Shown one piece after another: positions 1-6,722 of a stretch of DNA of 20,691 nucleotides; position 1 is the first letter of the stretch, and every line of letters begins with the position of its first letter. Origin of the DNA: GWA1-39-11 sp964360265 (lineage in GTDB: Bacteria; Patescibacteriota; Microgenomatia; Levybacterales; GWA1-39-11); assembly GCA_964360265.1 (NCBI GenBank), contig CAYHUY010000014.1, positions 1 to 20,691 of the forward strand. Reading direction: 5' to 3'. The position numbers and the translations under genes were made by a program. Under the pieces are notes generated by a model, which was not told where the DNA came from, did not search any database, and saw only the letters and a list, made by a program, of their open reading frames with translations.

Positions 1-551
1 GAGGAGATGAGTTTTTCAAGAACTTGACTGCCTAAAATTGCGCCTGCAAGAATAAATAGATAAATCGAAAAAAGAATATGGAATGGCCAGGGAGACCTTC
101 CCATGAGCCCTAGGATAAATGCAGTCCACCAGGAGGTGGCCGAAACCGCCCCGCAGGCAAACGCAAGACTCCGAATCCCCGAGGCTTTAGATTCACCAAA
201 ATTTATAGACGTGAGTCTTGGAGTAACAACCAAATTAAGAACCAACCCGTTCAAAACAATTATCCCAACCACAATCATTTTAGTTAAGAATTTCACCGAT
301 TGGGAATAACGGTCAATATTTGACAGAAATAAAAAGACACCGGAGAGAACAATTATAAATAACCCCACCCAGACTATTTTTGACATTATCTTTAAAACGC
401 CCACTTCCTTCTCCTCAATTCGTAGATCTCTTAAGAATTTAAAAAATAGAGTGTCTCCTATCAATGCCCCGCCAAAGCCTAAGACTACTCCAAACAAATG
501 AGCTCCTACAATAAAGGGATGGTAATTTTGCGCAAAAGAAATCAAATCCAC
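1..551 (-). CDS. Multi-pass membrane protein, 5' part (runs off left edge)
   Basis: The reverse frame is open from a GTG at 549-551 (just after an in-frame TAG) to the window edge, giving 183 codons with no stop. The product is strongly hydrophobic, with about five likely membrane segments near residues 12-37, 62-82, 95-116, 130-152 and 158-178. The first helix carries a His in a GAHLFG motif followed by a Gly-rich stretch (GFGGALIGD), and a later WW pair sits in the fourth helix. I do not recognise a named family, and substrate and function are unknown. The gene starts about 19 nt after the 3' end of the tRNA-Pro gene on the same strand and may share its transcript. The start is uncertain because no Shine-Dalgarno (SD) is visible. 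The lack of stops plus coherent hydrophobic helices makes a real gene likely. Confidence 0.6.
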   Translation of the reverse strand, partial: MDLISFAQNYHPFIVGAHLFGVVLGFGGALIGDTLFFKFLRDLRIEEKEVGVLKIMSKIVWVGLFIIVLSGVFLFLSNIDRYSQSVKFLTKMIVVGIIVLNGLVLNLVVTPRLTSINFGESKASGIRSLAFACGAVSATSWWTAFILGLMGRSPWPFHILFSIYLFILAGAILGSQVLEKLIS

Positions 552-569
552 CTATTTAGTATAGCAAAC

Positions 570-643
570 TGGTCGGGATGCCGTGAATCGGACACGGACT
601 ACCGCACCCCCAGCGCGGCGTACTACCACTATACTACATCCCG
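570..643 (-). tRNA. tRNA-Pro (anticodon GGG), CCA encoded
   Basis: The minus strand folds into a complete cloverleaf. The acceptor stem CGGGATG/CATCCCG pairs perfectly over 7 bp, with discriminator A73 followed by an encoded CCA. The D stem is GTAT/GTAC with GG in a small 7-nt loop. The anticodon stem is CCGCG/TGCGG with loop CTGGGGG, so the anticodon is GGG with G37, as usual for proline tRNAs. The variable loop has 4 nt. The T stem is CCGTG/CACGG with loop TCCGATT. The oddity is C at position 55 where almost all elongator tRNAs have T (pseudouridine). The gene would read CCC and CCU codons. Confidence 0.93.
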
Positions 644-656
644 AAACGCCTTGAGT

Positions 657-662
657 ATTATA
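657..662 (-). promoter_or_regulatory. -10 box of the tRNA-Pro promoter
   Basis: A perfect TATAAT on the minus strand lies 13 nt upstream of the mature tRNA 5' end, which would give a short 5' leader of about 7 nt. I see no good -35 hexamer at 16-18 nt spacing, so the call rests on the -10 box and its position. Confidence 0.4.
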
Positions 663-695
663 CCGAATTTAAAATTGAAGCTCTAGTGTTTCTTG

Positions 696-714
696 AACCC
701 GATTTAATCGGGTT
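696..714. terminator. Perfect hairpin over the stop codon of the small gene
   Basis: AACCCGAT and ATCGGGTT form an 8-bp perfect inverted repeat around a 3-nt loop, and that loop is the TAA stop codon of the minus-strand gene. On the plus strand the hairpin is followed by TGAGTTTTTT, a T-run, but no plus-strand gene ends here. On the minus strand there is no T-run. It may be a weak or bidirectional terminator, or a 3'-end stabilising stem of the small gene's mRNA. Confidence 0.35.
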
Positions 715-919
715 TGAGTTTTTTGGCGAGGAATTCTGCGGCTTTTTCTAAATCTTTTCGTTCGATCAATAATCTAAAACGTGCCGGGACTCCGAATCGT
801 TGAATTGAAATACCGAACAACTTATCCTCTGAAATTGTAGTTTTAAATCCACCATCTTTTAATATTTCCTTTGCCCGCTCTGCTTCTTTTCTTGTCCTAA
901 AAATCCTAATCCAAACCAT
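704..919 (-). CDS. Small uncharacterised protein (about 71 aa)
   Basis: This is a soluble, charged protein of about 71 residues. It begins MVWIRIFRTRKEAERAKEIL and ends in a Lys-rich helix. The alternation (short strand, helix of the EAERAKEIL type, strand, a VPARFRLLI strand, then a second EKAAEFLAKKLK helix) suggests a small ferredoxin-like or DUF2007-like alpha/beta fold; this is a guess from pattern only. The chosen start has GGGAAGTAGG just upstream. An ATG at 931 would add four residues, and the frame stays open to 1039 with an implausible extension. The gene is divergent from recA across about 137 bp. Function unknown. Confidence 0.6.
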   Translation of the reverse strand: MVWIRIFRTRKEAERAKEILKDGGFKTTISEDKLFGISIQRFGVPARFRLLIERKDLEKAAEFLAKKLKPD

Positions 920-1016
920 CCTACTTCCCATTTTAGGCTTGATTGATATTATTAGCAATTGCATATCCGGACCTACAGCTAGTTGTGAGCTCCACAGCAC
1001 GCTATTAATTGATCTC

Positions 1017-1045
1017 TTGCATTTTAATATAAACTCCAATACAAT
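1017..1045 (+). promoter_or_regulatory. Putative recA promoter
   Basis: TTGCAT (1017-1022) and TACAAT (1040-1045) are separated by exactly 17 nt. Transcription would start near 1052, about 5 nt before the recA ATG, so the mRNA would be almost leaderless. This agrees with the lack of any SD before recA. The same TTGCAT hexamer serves the rplC promoter in this window. A TATAAA at 1028-1033 is an alternative -10 but lacks a spaced -35. Confidence 0.5.
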
Positions 1046-1056
1046 GACTTTAAATT

Positions 1057-2154
1057 ATGGCAAGGACATCGACTAAAACTCAATCTGGAAATGGACCTTC
1101 AAAATCCCTACAATCAGAAAAACTAACCGCAATAGGAATGGCAATCGAACAAATTCAAAGACAGTATGGGAAAGGTTCTATTATGAAATTTGGAGACATT
1201 GCGGATAAAATGGTAGTTGATGTAATTCCTACAGGATCACTTGCACTGGACTTGGCTCTTGGAATTGGTGGATTACCACGCGGCAGGGTCGTTGAAATTT
1301 ATGGTCCTGAAGCATCCGGAAAAACAACATTATGTCTTTCTGTTATCGCAGAGGCGCAAAAAAAAGGAGGAACAGTAGCTTTCATTGATGCGGAACATGC
1401 ACTTGACCCTCTTTGGGCGCAAACTATTGGCGTTAAGCTTGACGATTTACTTATCTCTCAACCCGACACCGGTGAACAGGCACTAGAGATTACAGAACAA
1501 CTTATCAGATCCGGTGGGATTGACGTAATTGTTATTGACTCAGTCGCAGCACTTGTTCCGCGAGCCGAAATTGAGGGGGAAATGGGAGATTCAATGATGG
1601 GAATGCAAGCTCGTCTTATGTCTCAGGCACTGAGAAAATTAACGGCGGCGATCTCAAAGAGTAAAACTATAGTCATATTCACAAACCAACTAAGACAAAA
1701 GATAGGGGTGGTGTTTGGCAACCCTGAAACCACAACCGGAGGAATGGCCCTTAAGTTTTACGCGTCAGTAAGACTTGACACAAGAAAAATTGAAATAATA
1801 AAAGAGGGTGATAAGGCGATTGGGAGCCGTGTCAGAGTAAAAATTGTGAAAAACAAAATGGCCCCACCCTTTAGAATCGCGGAATTTGATGTGATGGCAA
1901 ATGAGGGGATATCCCGCGAGGGAAATATTTTGGATGTTGGCATAGAAACAGGTGTAGTGCAAAAGTCAGGCGCATTCTTGCGCTATGGCGAATTGATGCT
2001 TGGACAAGGAAGAGAAGCCGCCAAAAATTATCTTGGACAACATCCTGAACTTCAAAAGAAAATCGTAGCTGAGGTTATGGAAAAATCAAAAACCCAAAAA
2101 GCCCCATTAGCTGTAGGCGGACAGGAAAATGAGGAAGAGAATAGCGCCGCTTAA
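1057..2154 (+). CDS. recA: Recombinase RecA
   Basis: RecA is the ATP-dependent strand-exchange filament protein of homologous recombination. In SOS-competent bacteria it is also the co-protease for LexA. The 365-aa product has the Walker A motif GPEASGKT at residues 83-90, Walker B VIVID at about 157-161, the conserved EHALDP segment near 113 and the GNPETTTGG loop near 221-229. The N-terminal filament-contact helix (AIEQIQRQYGKGSI) and a charged C-terminal tail are present, and length is normal for the family. It overlaps recX by 26 nt on the same strand. No SD and no recognisable LexA-type operator were found upstream; the likely promoter would give a near-leaderless transcript. Confidence 0.98.
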   Translation: MARTSTKTQSGNGPSKSLQSEKLTAIGMAIEQIQRQYGKGSIMKFGDIADKMVVDVIPTGSLALDLALGIGGLPRGRVVEIYGPEASGKTTLCLSVIAEAQKKGGTVAFIDAEHALDPLWAQTIGVKLDDLLISQPDTGEQALEITEQLIRSGGIDVIVIDSVAALVPRAEIEGEMGDSMMGMQARLMSQALRKLTAAISKSKTIVIFTNQLRQKIGVVFGNPETTTGGMALKFYASVRLDTRKIEIIKEGDKAIGSRVRVKIVKNKMAPPFRIAEFDVMANEGISREGNILDVGIETGVVQKSGAFLRYGELMLGQGREAAKNYLGQHPELQKKIVAEVMEKSKTQKAPLAVGGQENEEENSAA

Positions 2155-2611
2155 ATCCGACTCCGAGGAAAACCGCGCGCTCGCTTTCAACTGGTCATTA
2201 AAATATCTCTCTTATCGTTCCCGTTCCACAAAAGAGATTAAAGATTATTTGCTTAGGAAGAATTTTGTTGAATATACAATAGATGCTGTTATTCAAAAGC
2301 TTACCGATCTTAAATTCTTAGATGATGAGGAATTTGCGAGAAACTGGATTGAATCCCGCCAAAAATATAAAGGGAAAAGTAAGTATATTCTCAAAAACGA
2401 ACTGCGCTTAAAAGGATTGAGCGAAAATATGATCGAACCATTATTAAAAGAAGCACGAGACGACTTTGCAACAGCTCGAACCTTATTCGATAAGAAGAAA
2501 AAAACCCTAGGCAGACTTCCTTCGCAAGAATTTAAGAAAAAGATGGGTTTGTTTTTACAGCGGAAGGGGTTTTCGTTTGGAATAATAACTAAACTTCTGC
2601 ACGAAAATTAA
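2129..2611 (+). CDS. recX: RecA regulator RecX
   Basis: RecX binds RecA filaments and modulates (usually inhibits) filament extension and ATPase activity. The 160-aa product shows the typical RecX layout of repeated three-helix units. The first is the segment with SLKYLSYRSRSTKEIKDYL, then KLTDLKFLDDEEFARNWIESR, then a Lys/Arg-rich unit with LKNELRLKGLSENMI. The start ATG lies inside the recA 3' end, preceded by AGGAAA, indicating translational coupling. Its stop codon overlaps the convergent rpsI stop by 4 nt (2608-2611), so no room remains for a terminator between the two operons. The small size is in the normal range for the family. Confidence 0.92.
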   Translation: MRKRIAPLKSDSEENRALAFNWSLKYLSYRSRSTKEIKDYLLRKNFVEYTIDAVIQKLTDLKFLDDEEFARNWIESRQKYKGKSKYILKNELRLKGLSENMIEPLLKEARDDFATARTLFDKKKKTLGRLPSQEFKKKMGLFLQRKGFSFGIITKLLHEN

Positions 2612-3066
2612 CGCTTTGGACTCTGTTTCTTTCTCCTTGCTTTGCCGCCCATTCCGACTTTTCTTCTTTCGCGAGTCCTTGGATCACGGGTAAGATATCC
2701 TTTTCCACGAAGTATCTTGTGATATTTCTCACGATCTACCTTATCAAGTGTTCTTGCCATTCCAAGTATTGCCGCGTCAAGTTGTCCAGATAAACCTCCA
2801 CCTGCAACTTTAATAGTAAAAATATAATTTCCTAAAACATCCGTATCTACTAAGAACTTATTGTAACGTGGTCCATATGCGGAAAACCTAAAGTATTCAT
2901 TTACTTGTCTGCCGTTAACTTGAATATCTCCCCTTTTAAATTCTACCCCGTTAATTTGAACTTTGGACCCGGATGGATTATACAAGCGAACACGAGCAAC
3001 TGCCTCTCTCCTTCTTCCTACCGCAAATGTATATTGTTTGATATTGGAACTTACAACTTTTACCAT
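2608..3066 (-). CDS. rpsI: 30S ribosomal protein S9
   Basis: S9 belongs to the 30S head. Its C-terminal tail reaches the anticodon arm of P-site tRNA. The 152-aa product has the S9 core (FAVGRRREAVARVRLYNPSG, near 14-33), the GGGLSGQLDAAILGMAR helix near 89-105 and the strongly basic end GGKARRKKQSPKR, closing in the family's terminal Lys-Arg. It has an N-terminal extension of about 8 residues. It is the last gene of the long minus-strand ribosomal run and follows rplM by 3 nt, the usual L13-S9 pair. It converges on recX, with the stop codons overlapping. Confidence 0.97.
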   Translation of the reverse strand: MVKVVSSNIKQYTFAVGRRREAVARVRLYNPSGSKVQINGVEFKRGDIQVNGRQVNEYFRFSAYGPRYNKFLVDTDVLGNYIFTIKVAGGGLSGQLDAAILGMARTLDKVDREKYHKILRGKGYLTRDPRTRERRKVGMGGKARRKKQSPKR

Positions 3067-3069
3067 ACC

Positions 3070-3498
3070 TTAAGACTCTTTGAATTTTTCAGCGAACTTA
3101 TGTTCGCTTCCCTTAAAAATATAAAGTCTTTTAAGCATTGACGCTCTGAGTTTATTTTTTGGAAGCATTCCTGAAACCGCGTGACGAATTATCTCTTCAG
3201 GCTTCTTTTCCCGGTATTCCTCGAGTCTTATTTTTCGCAATCCTCCCGGATAACCCGAATATCTTGTATAAACTTTATCTGTTTCCTTTTTGCCGGAAAC
3301 TGCAACATTTTGCGCATTAATCACCACTACGTAATCTCCACAGTCAAGATTTTTAGTAAAATATGGCTTACCTTTCCCAAGTAAAGCTTTTGCAATACCA
3401 GTGGCTTCCCTTCCCAATATTTTTCCACTAACATCAACAAGATGCCAGCTTCTTTGGATTTCTTTTGCTCTTGTAGGTTTTGTAATAGGGATTAACAT
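3070..3498 (-). CDS. rplM: 50S ribosomal protein L13
   Basis: L13 is an early-assembling 23S rRNA-binding protein. The 142-aa product matches the family throughout: the WHLVDVSGKILGREATGIA opening, the GDYVVVINAQNVAVSGKK core near 53-70, and HAVSGMLPKNKLRASMLKRL near 107-126. Length is normal. It lies 3 nt after rplQ and 3 nt before rpsI, so it is co-transcribed with both. Here the L13-S9 pair directly continues the alpha operon. Confidence 0.97.
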   Translation of the reverse strand: MLIPITKPTRAKEIQRSWHLVDVSGKILGREATGIAKALLGKGKPYFTKNLDCGDYVVVINAQNVAVSGKKETDKVYTRYSGYPGGLRKIRLEEYREKKPEEIIRHAVSGMLPKNKLRASMLKRLYIFKGSEHKFAEKFKES

Positions 3499-3501
3499 AA
3501 T

Positions 3502-3969
3502 TTATTTCTTTCGGCCGGAGACCGATCCGTCCTTGGCGGAAGTTTTTTTGACAGGTCCTTCTTTCTTAGGTTTATTTTTATTTATCTTTGCCTCCTTAAA
3601 TGATGTTACCGAAATTCCCTCGACCCAAGTCATCAGAACCATTTTTGCGCCGTCTTTGACTCTATACCCCAGTTTTAAAATTCTTATATACCCACCTGGC
3701 CTTGATTCAAACTTTGGGGCAATCTCAATTATTATCTTCTCGGCAACTTTTTCACTTGCAAGCCGCGCAACTAAAAGTCCCCTTGCTTCCTGTCCGTGCT
3801 TTTTTGCAATCGTTACAAGTTTTTCAATCTCTCCTTTTATTGCTTTTGCTTTTGCCTCGGTCGTCTTAATCTTACCGTTCATAACCAAAGAAGACATAAG
3901 GCTTCTAAATAGTGCCTTCCGGGCATTTTTATCCCTTTTTAATCTTCTTCCAAAAATTCTTTTTCTCAT
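3502..3969 (-). CDS. rplQ: 50S ribosomal protein L17
   Basis: L17 lies near the exit of the peptide tunnel. The product of about 155 aa starts MRKRIFGRRLKRDKNARKAL, has the LMSSLVMNGKIKTTEAKAK segment near 25-43, and continues through the GGYIRILKLGYRVKDGA region near 92-108. A Lys/Ser/Thr-rich tail of about 30 residues extends past the normal end. The ATG at 3967-3969 was chosen because an upstream in-frame start at 4026 would overlap rpoA by 44 nt and add residues unlike L17. It is 13 nt downstream of rpoA, the classical order. Confidence 0.95.
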   Translation of the reverse strand: MRKRIFGRRLKRDKNARKALFRSLMSSLVMNGKIKTTEAKAKAIKGEIEKLVTIAKKHGQEARGLLVARLASEKVAEKIIIEIAPKFESRPGGYIRILKLGYRVKDGAKMVLMTWVEGISVTSFKEAKINKNKPKKEGPVKKTSAKDGSVSGRKK

Positions 3970-3982
3970 AGAGGTAGGGGGG

Positions 3983-4906
3983 CTAGAAAGAAAGGGTGAT
4001 TCCCCGCGCTTTAAGGTTTTCTTCAATTACAGAAATAGACTTTGACCCAAGGTTTCTATAGGCCATAAGTTCTTTCTTGGGAATGCTAAACATATCGCCT
4101 ATTGTTTCTATTCCGGCATTTCTTAAGCTGTTATAAATTCTTGTGGGTAAGTCTAACTCGTCTATAGTCATCCTTGATATATCATCTGAAAGCACTTGTG
4201 AACTTTTTGTCTGTTCCGTCGCTAAAGCTTCATTTGGTTCATGTATTTGACGGAAATAAGAAACTAAGACTTTACTTGCTTGATTAAGCACATCATGTGC
4301 CTTTACGGTTTCATCTGTCCAAATCTCAAGAATTAATTTATCAAAATTAGTTTGTCTTCCAACACGAGTCTGTTCAATTTTATAATTTACTCTTAGGACG
4401 GGCGAAAATATTGCATCGATTGGGATTACGCCTACTGTTGATACTTTTCTGTCTTCGGAAAGAGAATAACCTGTTCCTCGTTCAGCTATCATTTCTATAT
4501 TAATTTTTGATTTTTTATCAGAAAGTGCACCTAAATAGTGCTTGGGGTCAATTATTTCAACACCGTCTGAGGTCTCTATTTGCCCTGCATTTATTTCTCC
4601 TGGGCCAGTTGCGCTAAGCGCGAGTTTTGCCTCATCTCGTCCATCAGCCAATTTTATTCTGAGGGTTTTAATATTTAATACCAACTCAATAATGTCTTCT
4701 TTAAACCCCGGTAGCGTTGAGAAAATATGACTAACGCCATCAATCTTTACAGATGTTATCGCAGCGCCCTGAATGTTTGTGAGGAGAACACGACGAAGAG
4801 CAACTCCCAATGTGTGTCCAAATCCGGGCTCAATCGGCTCTAATACAAATTTGGCATAGCCCTTATCTTTCTCTTCTTCTATTGTTTTGAATGTTGGATT
4901 AATCAT
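3983..4906 (-). CDS. rpoA: DNA-directed RNA polymerase subunit alpha
   Basis: Alpha dimerises to nucleate RNA polymerase assembly, and its C-terminal domain contacts UP elements and activators. The product of about 307 aa shows the N-terminal domain signature (GFGHTLGVALRRVLLTNIQG, near 29-48), a linker around 225-245, and an alpha-CTD near 250-307 with LPTRIYNSLRNAGIETIGDM and the closing ENLKARGITLSF. The ATG at 4904-4906 was chosen. A TTG at 4951 would give 15 more residues and overlap rpsD by 20 nt. It lies between rpsD and rplQ as in most bacterial alpha operons, so the polymerase is made in step with ribosomes. Confidence 0.96.
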   Translation of the reverse strand: MINPTFKTIEEEKDKGYAKFVLEPIEPGFGHTLGVALRRVLLTNIQGAAITSVKIDGVSHIFSTLPGFKEDIIELVLNIKTLRIKLADGRDEAKLALSATGPGEINAGQIETSDGVEIIDPKHYLGALSDKKSKINIEMIAERGTGYSLSEDRKVSTVGVIPIDAIFSPVLRVNYKIEQTRVGRQTNFDKLILEIWTDETVKAHDVLNQASKVLVSYFRQIHEPNEALATEQTKSSQVLSDDISRMTIDELDLPTRIYNSLRNAGIETIGDMFSIPKKELMAYRNLGSKSISVIEENLKARGITLSF

Positions 4907-4931
4907 TTTAAGACAAGATGTAATTTTACCA

Positions 4932-5531
4932 TTATCTAGAGTAAAATTCAATAACTAACTGGTAATTAACAGGATTTGAGATATCTTCTTTTGTTGGTAG
5001 TTTTTTCAATTTTCCAATTAAGTTCTGCCTTTCAAGAAATGTAGGAAGTTCTGGATTTTCTGTTATTCTTTCTTTCAAATCCGGACTTTGCATTTTCTCT
5101 TGAAGAGAAATAATGTCTTCTTCTTTTACTGAATATGATGGTATATTTATTTTTTTTCCGTTTACGGTAATATGCCCATGAGAAACAAGTTGTCTTGCAT
5201 GAGGTCTTGATTTTCCAAAACCAAGTCTGTATACAACGTTATCAAGTCGTACTTCAAGAAGTTGAACCAATGCATCTTCTGTATTTATCTTTTTTTTCTG
5301 GGCGGCGACAACATAGTTCCTAAACTGTTTTTCAAGCAATCCGTAAATTCTCTTAAGTTTCTGTTTTTCCCGAAGTTGAATTCCATACTCAGATAGTTTT
5401 CTCATCCGCTTTTTACCATGAATCCCGGGAATTATATTTAATCTCCTATCAAGAGACCGGGATGTTTTTCCAAGAATATTTACTCCCTCGCGTCTTGCTA
5501 ATTTATGTTTTGGACCCGTATATCTTGCCAT
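4932..5531 (-). CDS. rpsD: 30S ribosomal protein S4
   Basis: S4 is a primary 16S rRNA 5'-domain binder and nucleates 30S assembly. In E. coli and Bacillus it represses its own operon. The 199-aa product begins MARYTGPKHKLARREGVNIL and has the S4 RNA-binding domain around residues 90-155 (LEVRLDNVVYRLGFGKSRPHA, split over the window; then HGHITVNGKKINIPS). The N-terminal zinc-binding cysteines of the C+ form are absent, so this is the C-minus type. AAGGAG sits about 9 nt before the start, one of the clearer SDs here. It is 1 nt from the rpsK stop. Confidence 0.97.
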   Translation of the reverse strand: MARYTGPKHKLARREGVNILGKTSRSLDRRLNIIPGIHGKKRMRKLSEYGIQLREKQKLKRIYGLLEKQFRNYVVAAQKKKINTEDALVQLLEVRLDNVVYRLGFGKSRPHARQLVSHGHITVNGKKINIPSYSVKEEDIISLQEKMQSPDLKERITENPELPTFLERQNLIGKLKKLPTKEDISNPVNYQLVIEFYSR

Positions 5532-5532
5532 T

Positions 5533-5928
5533 TTAGACTCTCCTTTTCTTTTTCATCCTTGGCCCATTGTGAGGAATGGGCGTAATATCTGCAATCATTG
5601 AAATAGCAAGTCCTGAGTTTCTTACCGCACGCAAAGCTGCATCCCGCCCGACACCAGGACCCTTGATGAAAACATCTACGGACTTTATGCCGGTATCTCT
5701 TGCTTTTCTTATTGCCTCCTCCACTGCTTGAGTTGCGGCAAATGGGGTACTTTTCCTTGTGCCCTTGTATCCCTTATTGCCGGAACTTGACCATGCAACC
5801 GTATCTCCCTTTTCATTTGTTACTGTGACAATTGTATTATTAAAAGTAGTTGATACGTAAACTCTTCCATTCTCAATCGTAAGTGTTTTCTGTTTTGTTT
5901 TTTTTGTAGAGACTGAAACTTTCTTCAT
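5533..5928 (-). CDS. rpsK: 30S ribosomal protein S11
   Basis: S11 is a 30S platform protein near the E-site codon. The 131-aa product has the family core (GRVYVSTTFNNTIVTVTNEK near 21-40, WSSSGNKGYKGTRKSTPFAA near 47-66, GPGVGRDAALRAVRNSGL near 90-107) and ends HNGPRMKKKRRV, matching the usual HNGCRxxKRRRV tail with Pro for Cys. Its neighbours are rpsM and rpsD in the classical order. No SD is evident upstream of the start. Confidence 0.97.
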   Translation of the reverse strand: MKKVSVSTKKTKQKTLTIENGRVYVSTTFNNTIVTVTNEKGDTVAWSSSGNKGYKGTRKSTPFAATQAVEEAIRKARDTGIKSVDVFIKGPGVGRDAALRAVRNSGLAISMIADITPIPHNGPRMKKKRRV

Positions 5929-5939
5929 GGTATTTTCAA

Positions 5940-6353
5940 TTATTTAGTTTTTGCGGGAGTTGTGGGTGTCAACCCCATTCTTTCCGCAACTTCCTTTTTG
6001 ATCGCGCCAATTGTCACTCTTTTGCCTCTTTTTGTTCTTGCATTGGAGCGAGTTCGCTGTCCTCGGGCAGGCAAATTCTTTGCGTGTCTCATTCCTCTAT
6101 ATGTTCCTATTTCTTTCAATCTTTTAATGTCACCTGCTATATCGGCGCGTAAATCACCTTCAATTTTGTACGTCTCTATTGCCTTCTGAATTCTTCCAAG
6201 TTCCTCTTCCGATAACGAGTTAAGTCTCTTGTCACGATCTATCTTTGCTTTTTCAAGCACTTGTTTAACATTGTTTCTTCCAATTCCGTAAATATAGCTC
6301 AAGGCAATATCTACTCTTTTATTATCTGGTATATTTACTCCAACAACTCTCAT
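5940..6353 (-). CDS. rpsM: 30S ribosomal protein S13
   Basis: S13 sits in the 30S head, forms the B1 bridges to L5, and its tail touches P-site tRNA. The 137-aa product has the helix-two-turn-helix segment near residues 14-32 (IALSYIYGIGRNNVKQVLEK) and the RGMRHAKNLPARGQRTRSNA signature near 90-109. The C-terminus, ending AERMGLTPTTPAKTK, is longer than the typical tail. It is preceded by a 109-nt spacer to infA that holds a palindromic repeat instead of the usual rpmJ. No SD is visible. Confidence 0.97.
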   Translation of the reverse strand: MRVVGVNIPDNKRVDIALSYIYGIGRNNVKQVLEKAKIDRDKRLNSLSEEELGRIQKAIETYKIEGDLRADIAGDIKRLKEIGTYRGMRHAKNLPARGQRTRSNARTKRGKRVTIGAIKKEVAERMGLTPTTPAKTK

Positions 6354-6363
6354 AGTTAAATCT

Positions 6364-6452
6364 TAAATTCGAATATCGAAATTCGAAACAAATTCTAAAT
6401 TAGAATTTTAAATATTTAAAACTTGTTTCGTGCTTCGGATTTCGTGCTTAAT
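6364..6452. repeat. Palindromic AT-rich repeat at the usual rpmJ site
   Basis: The infA-rpsM spacer is built of nested inverted repeats. CGAAACAA (about 6384-6391) pairs with TTGTTTCG (about 6423-6430). Between them are ATTCTAA/TTAGAAT and the perfect 16-nt palindrome TTTTAAATATTTAAAA. The flanks are AATTCGAA-type units on one side and CGTGCTTCGGATTTCGTGCTT on the other (both unit types recur at 14732-14763 and 14826-14862). No ORF of L36 type is present. It looks like a copy of a small dispersed repeat family. Confidence 0.7.
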
Positions 6453-6462
6453 AGAATTTGGG

Positions 6463-6681
6463 TTATTTTGTACGATAGGTTATTCTTCCTCTCGCGCGAT
6501 CGTAGGGGGTCATTTCAATCTTTACCCTGTCTCCTGGAAGAATCTTTATAAAATGTATTCTCATCTTCCCTGAAAGGTGACACAAAATTAATTTTCCCCC
6601 TTCTATTTCAACTCTAAATAAAGTATTAGGCAAAACCTCACGTACTATTCCCTCTAATTCAATTGCCCCAGCGTGAACCAT
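6463..6681 (-). CDS. infA: Translation initiation factor IF-1
   Basis: IF-1 is a one-domain OB-fold factor that occupies the ribosomal A site during initiation. The 72-aa product has the full family length and pattern: IELEGIVREVLPNTLFRVEI near 8-27, then CHLSGKMRIHFIKILPGDRV near 34-53, and the closing MTPYDRARGRITYR. It follows map by 41 nt, with GAGG about 11 nt before the ATG. The usual next gene, rpmJ, is missing here and is found instead at 12332-12445. Confidence 0.96.
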   Translation of the reverse strand: MVHAGAIELEGIVREVLPNTLFRVEIEGGKLILCHLSGKMRIHFIKILPGDRVKIEMTPYDRARGRITYRTK

Positions 6682-6722
6682 ATCCCAAAGTCCTCATATT
6701 TTACCAAATCTCACCTCGTATA

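Noticed and set aside
498..686. Plus-strand frame over the tRNA
   Set aside because: It overlaps the tRNA-Pro gene and the opposite-strand membrane gene; no protein-like pattern.
1009..1033. TTGATC/TATAAA promoter for recA
   Set aside because: The spacer is only 13 nt; the TTGCAT-17-TACAAT pair fits far better.
932..1056. LexA/DinR box upstream of recA
   Set aside because: No CTG-N10-CAG or GAAC-N4-GTTC-type site could be found in the spacer.
3401..4045. Long plus-strand frame across rplM, rplQ and rpoA
   Set aside because: Antisense to three clear ribosomal or polymerase genes, with hydrophobic composition typical of reversed basic proteins; no promoter or RBS.
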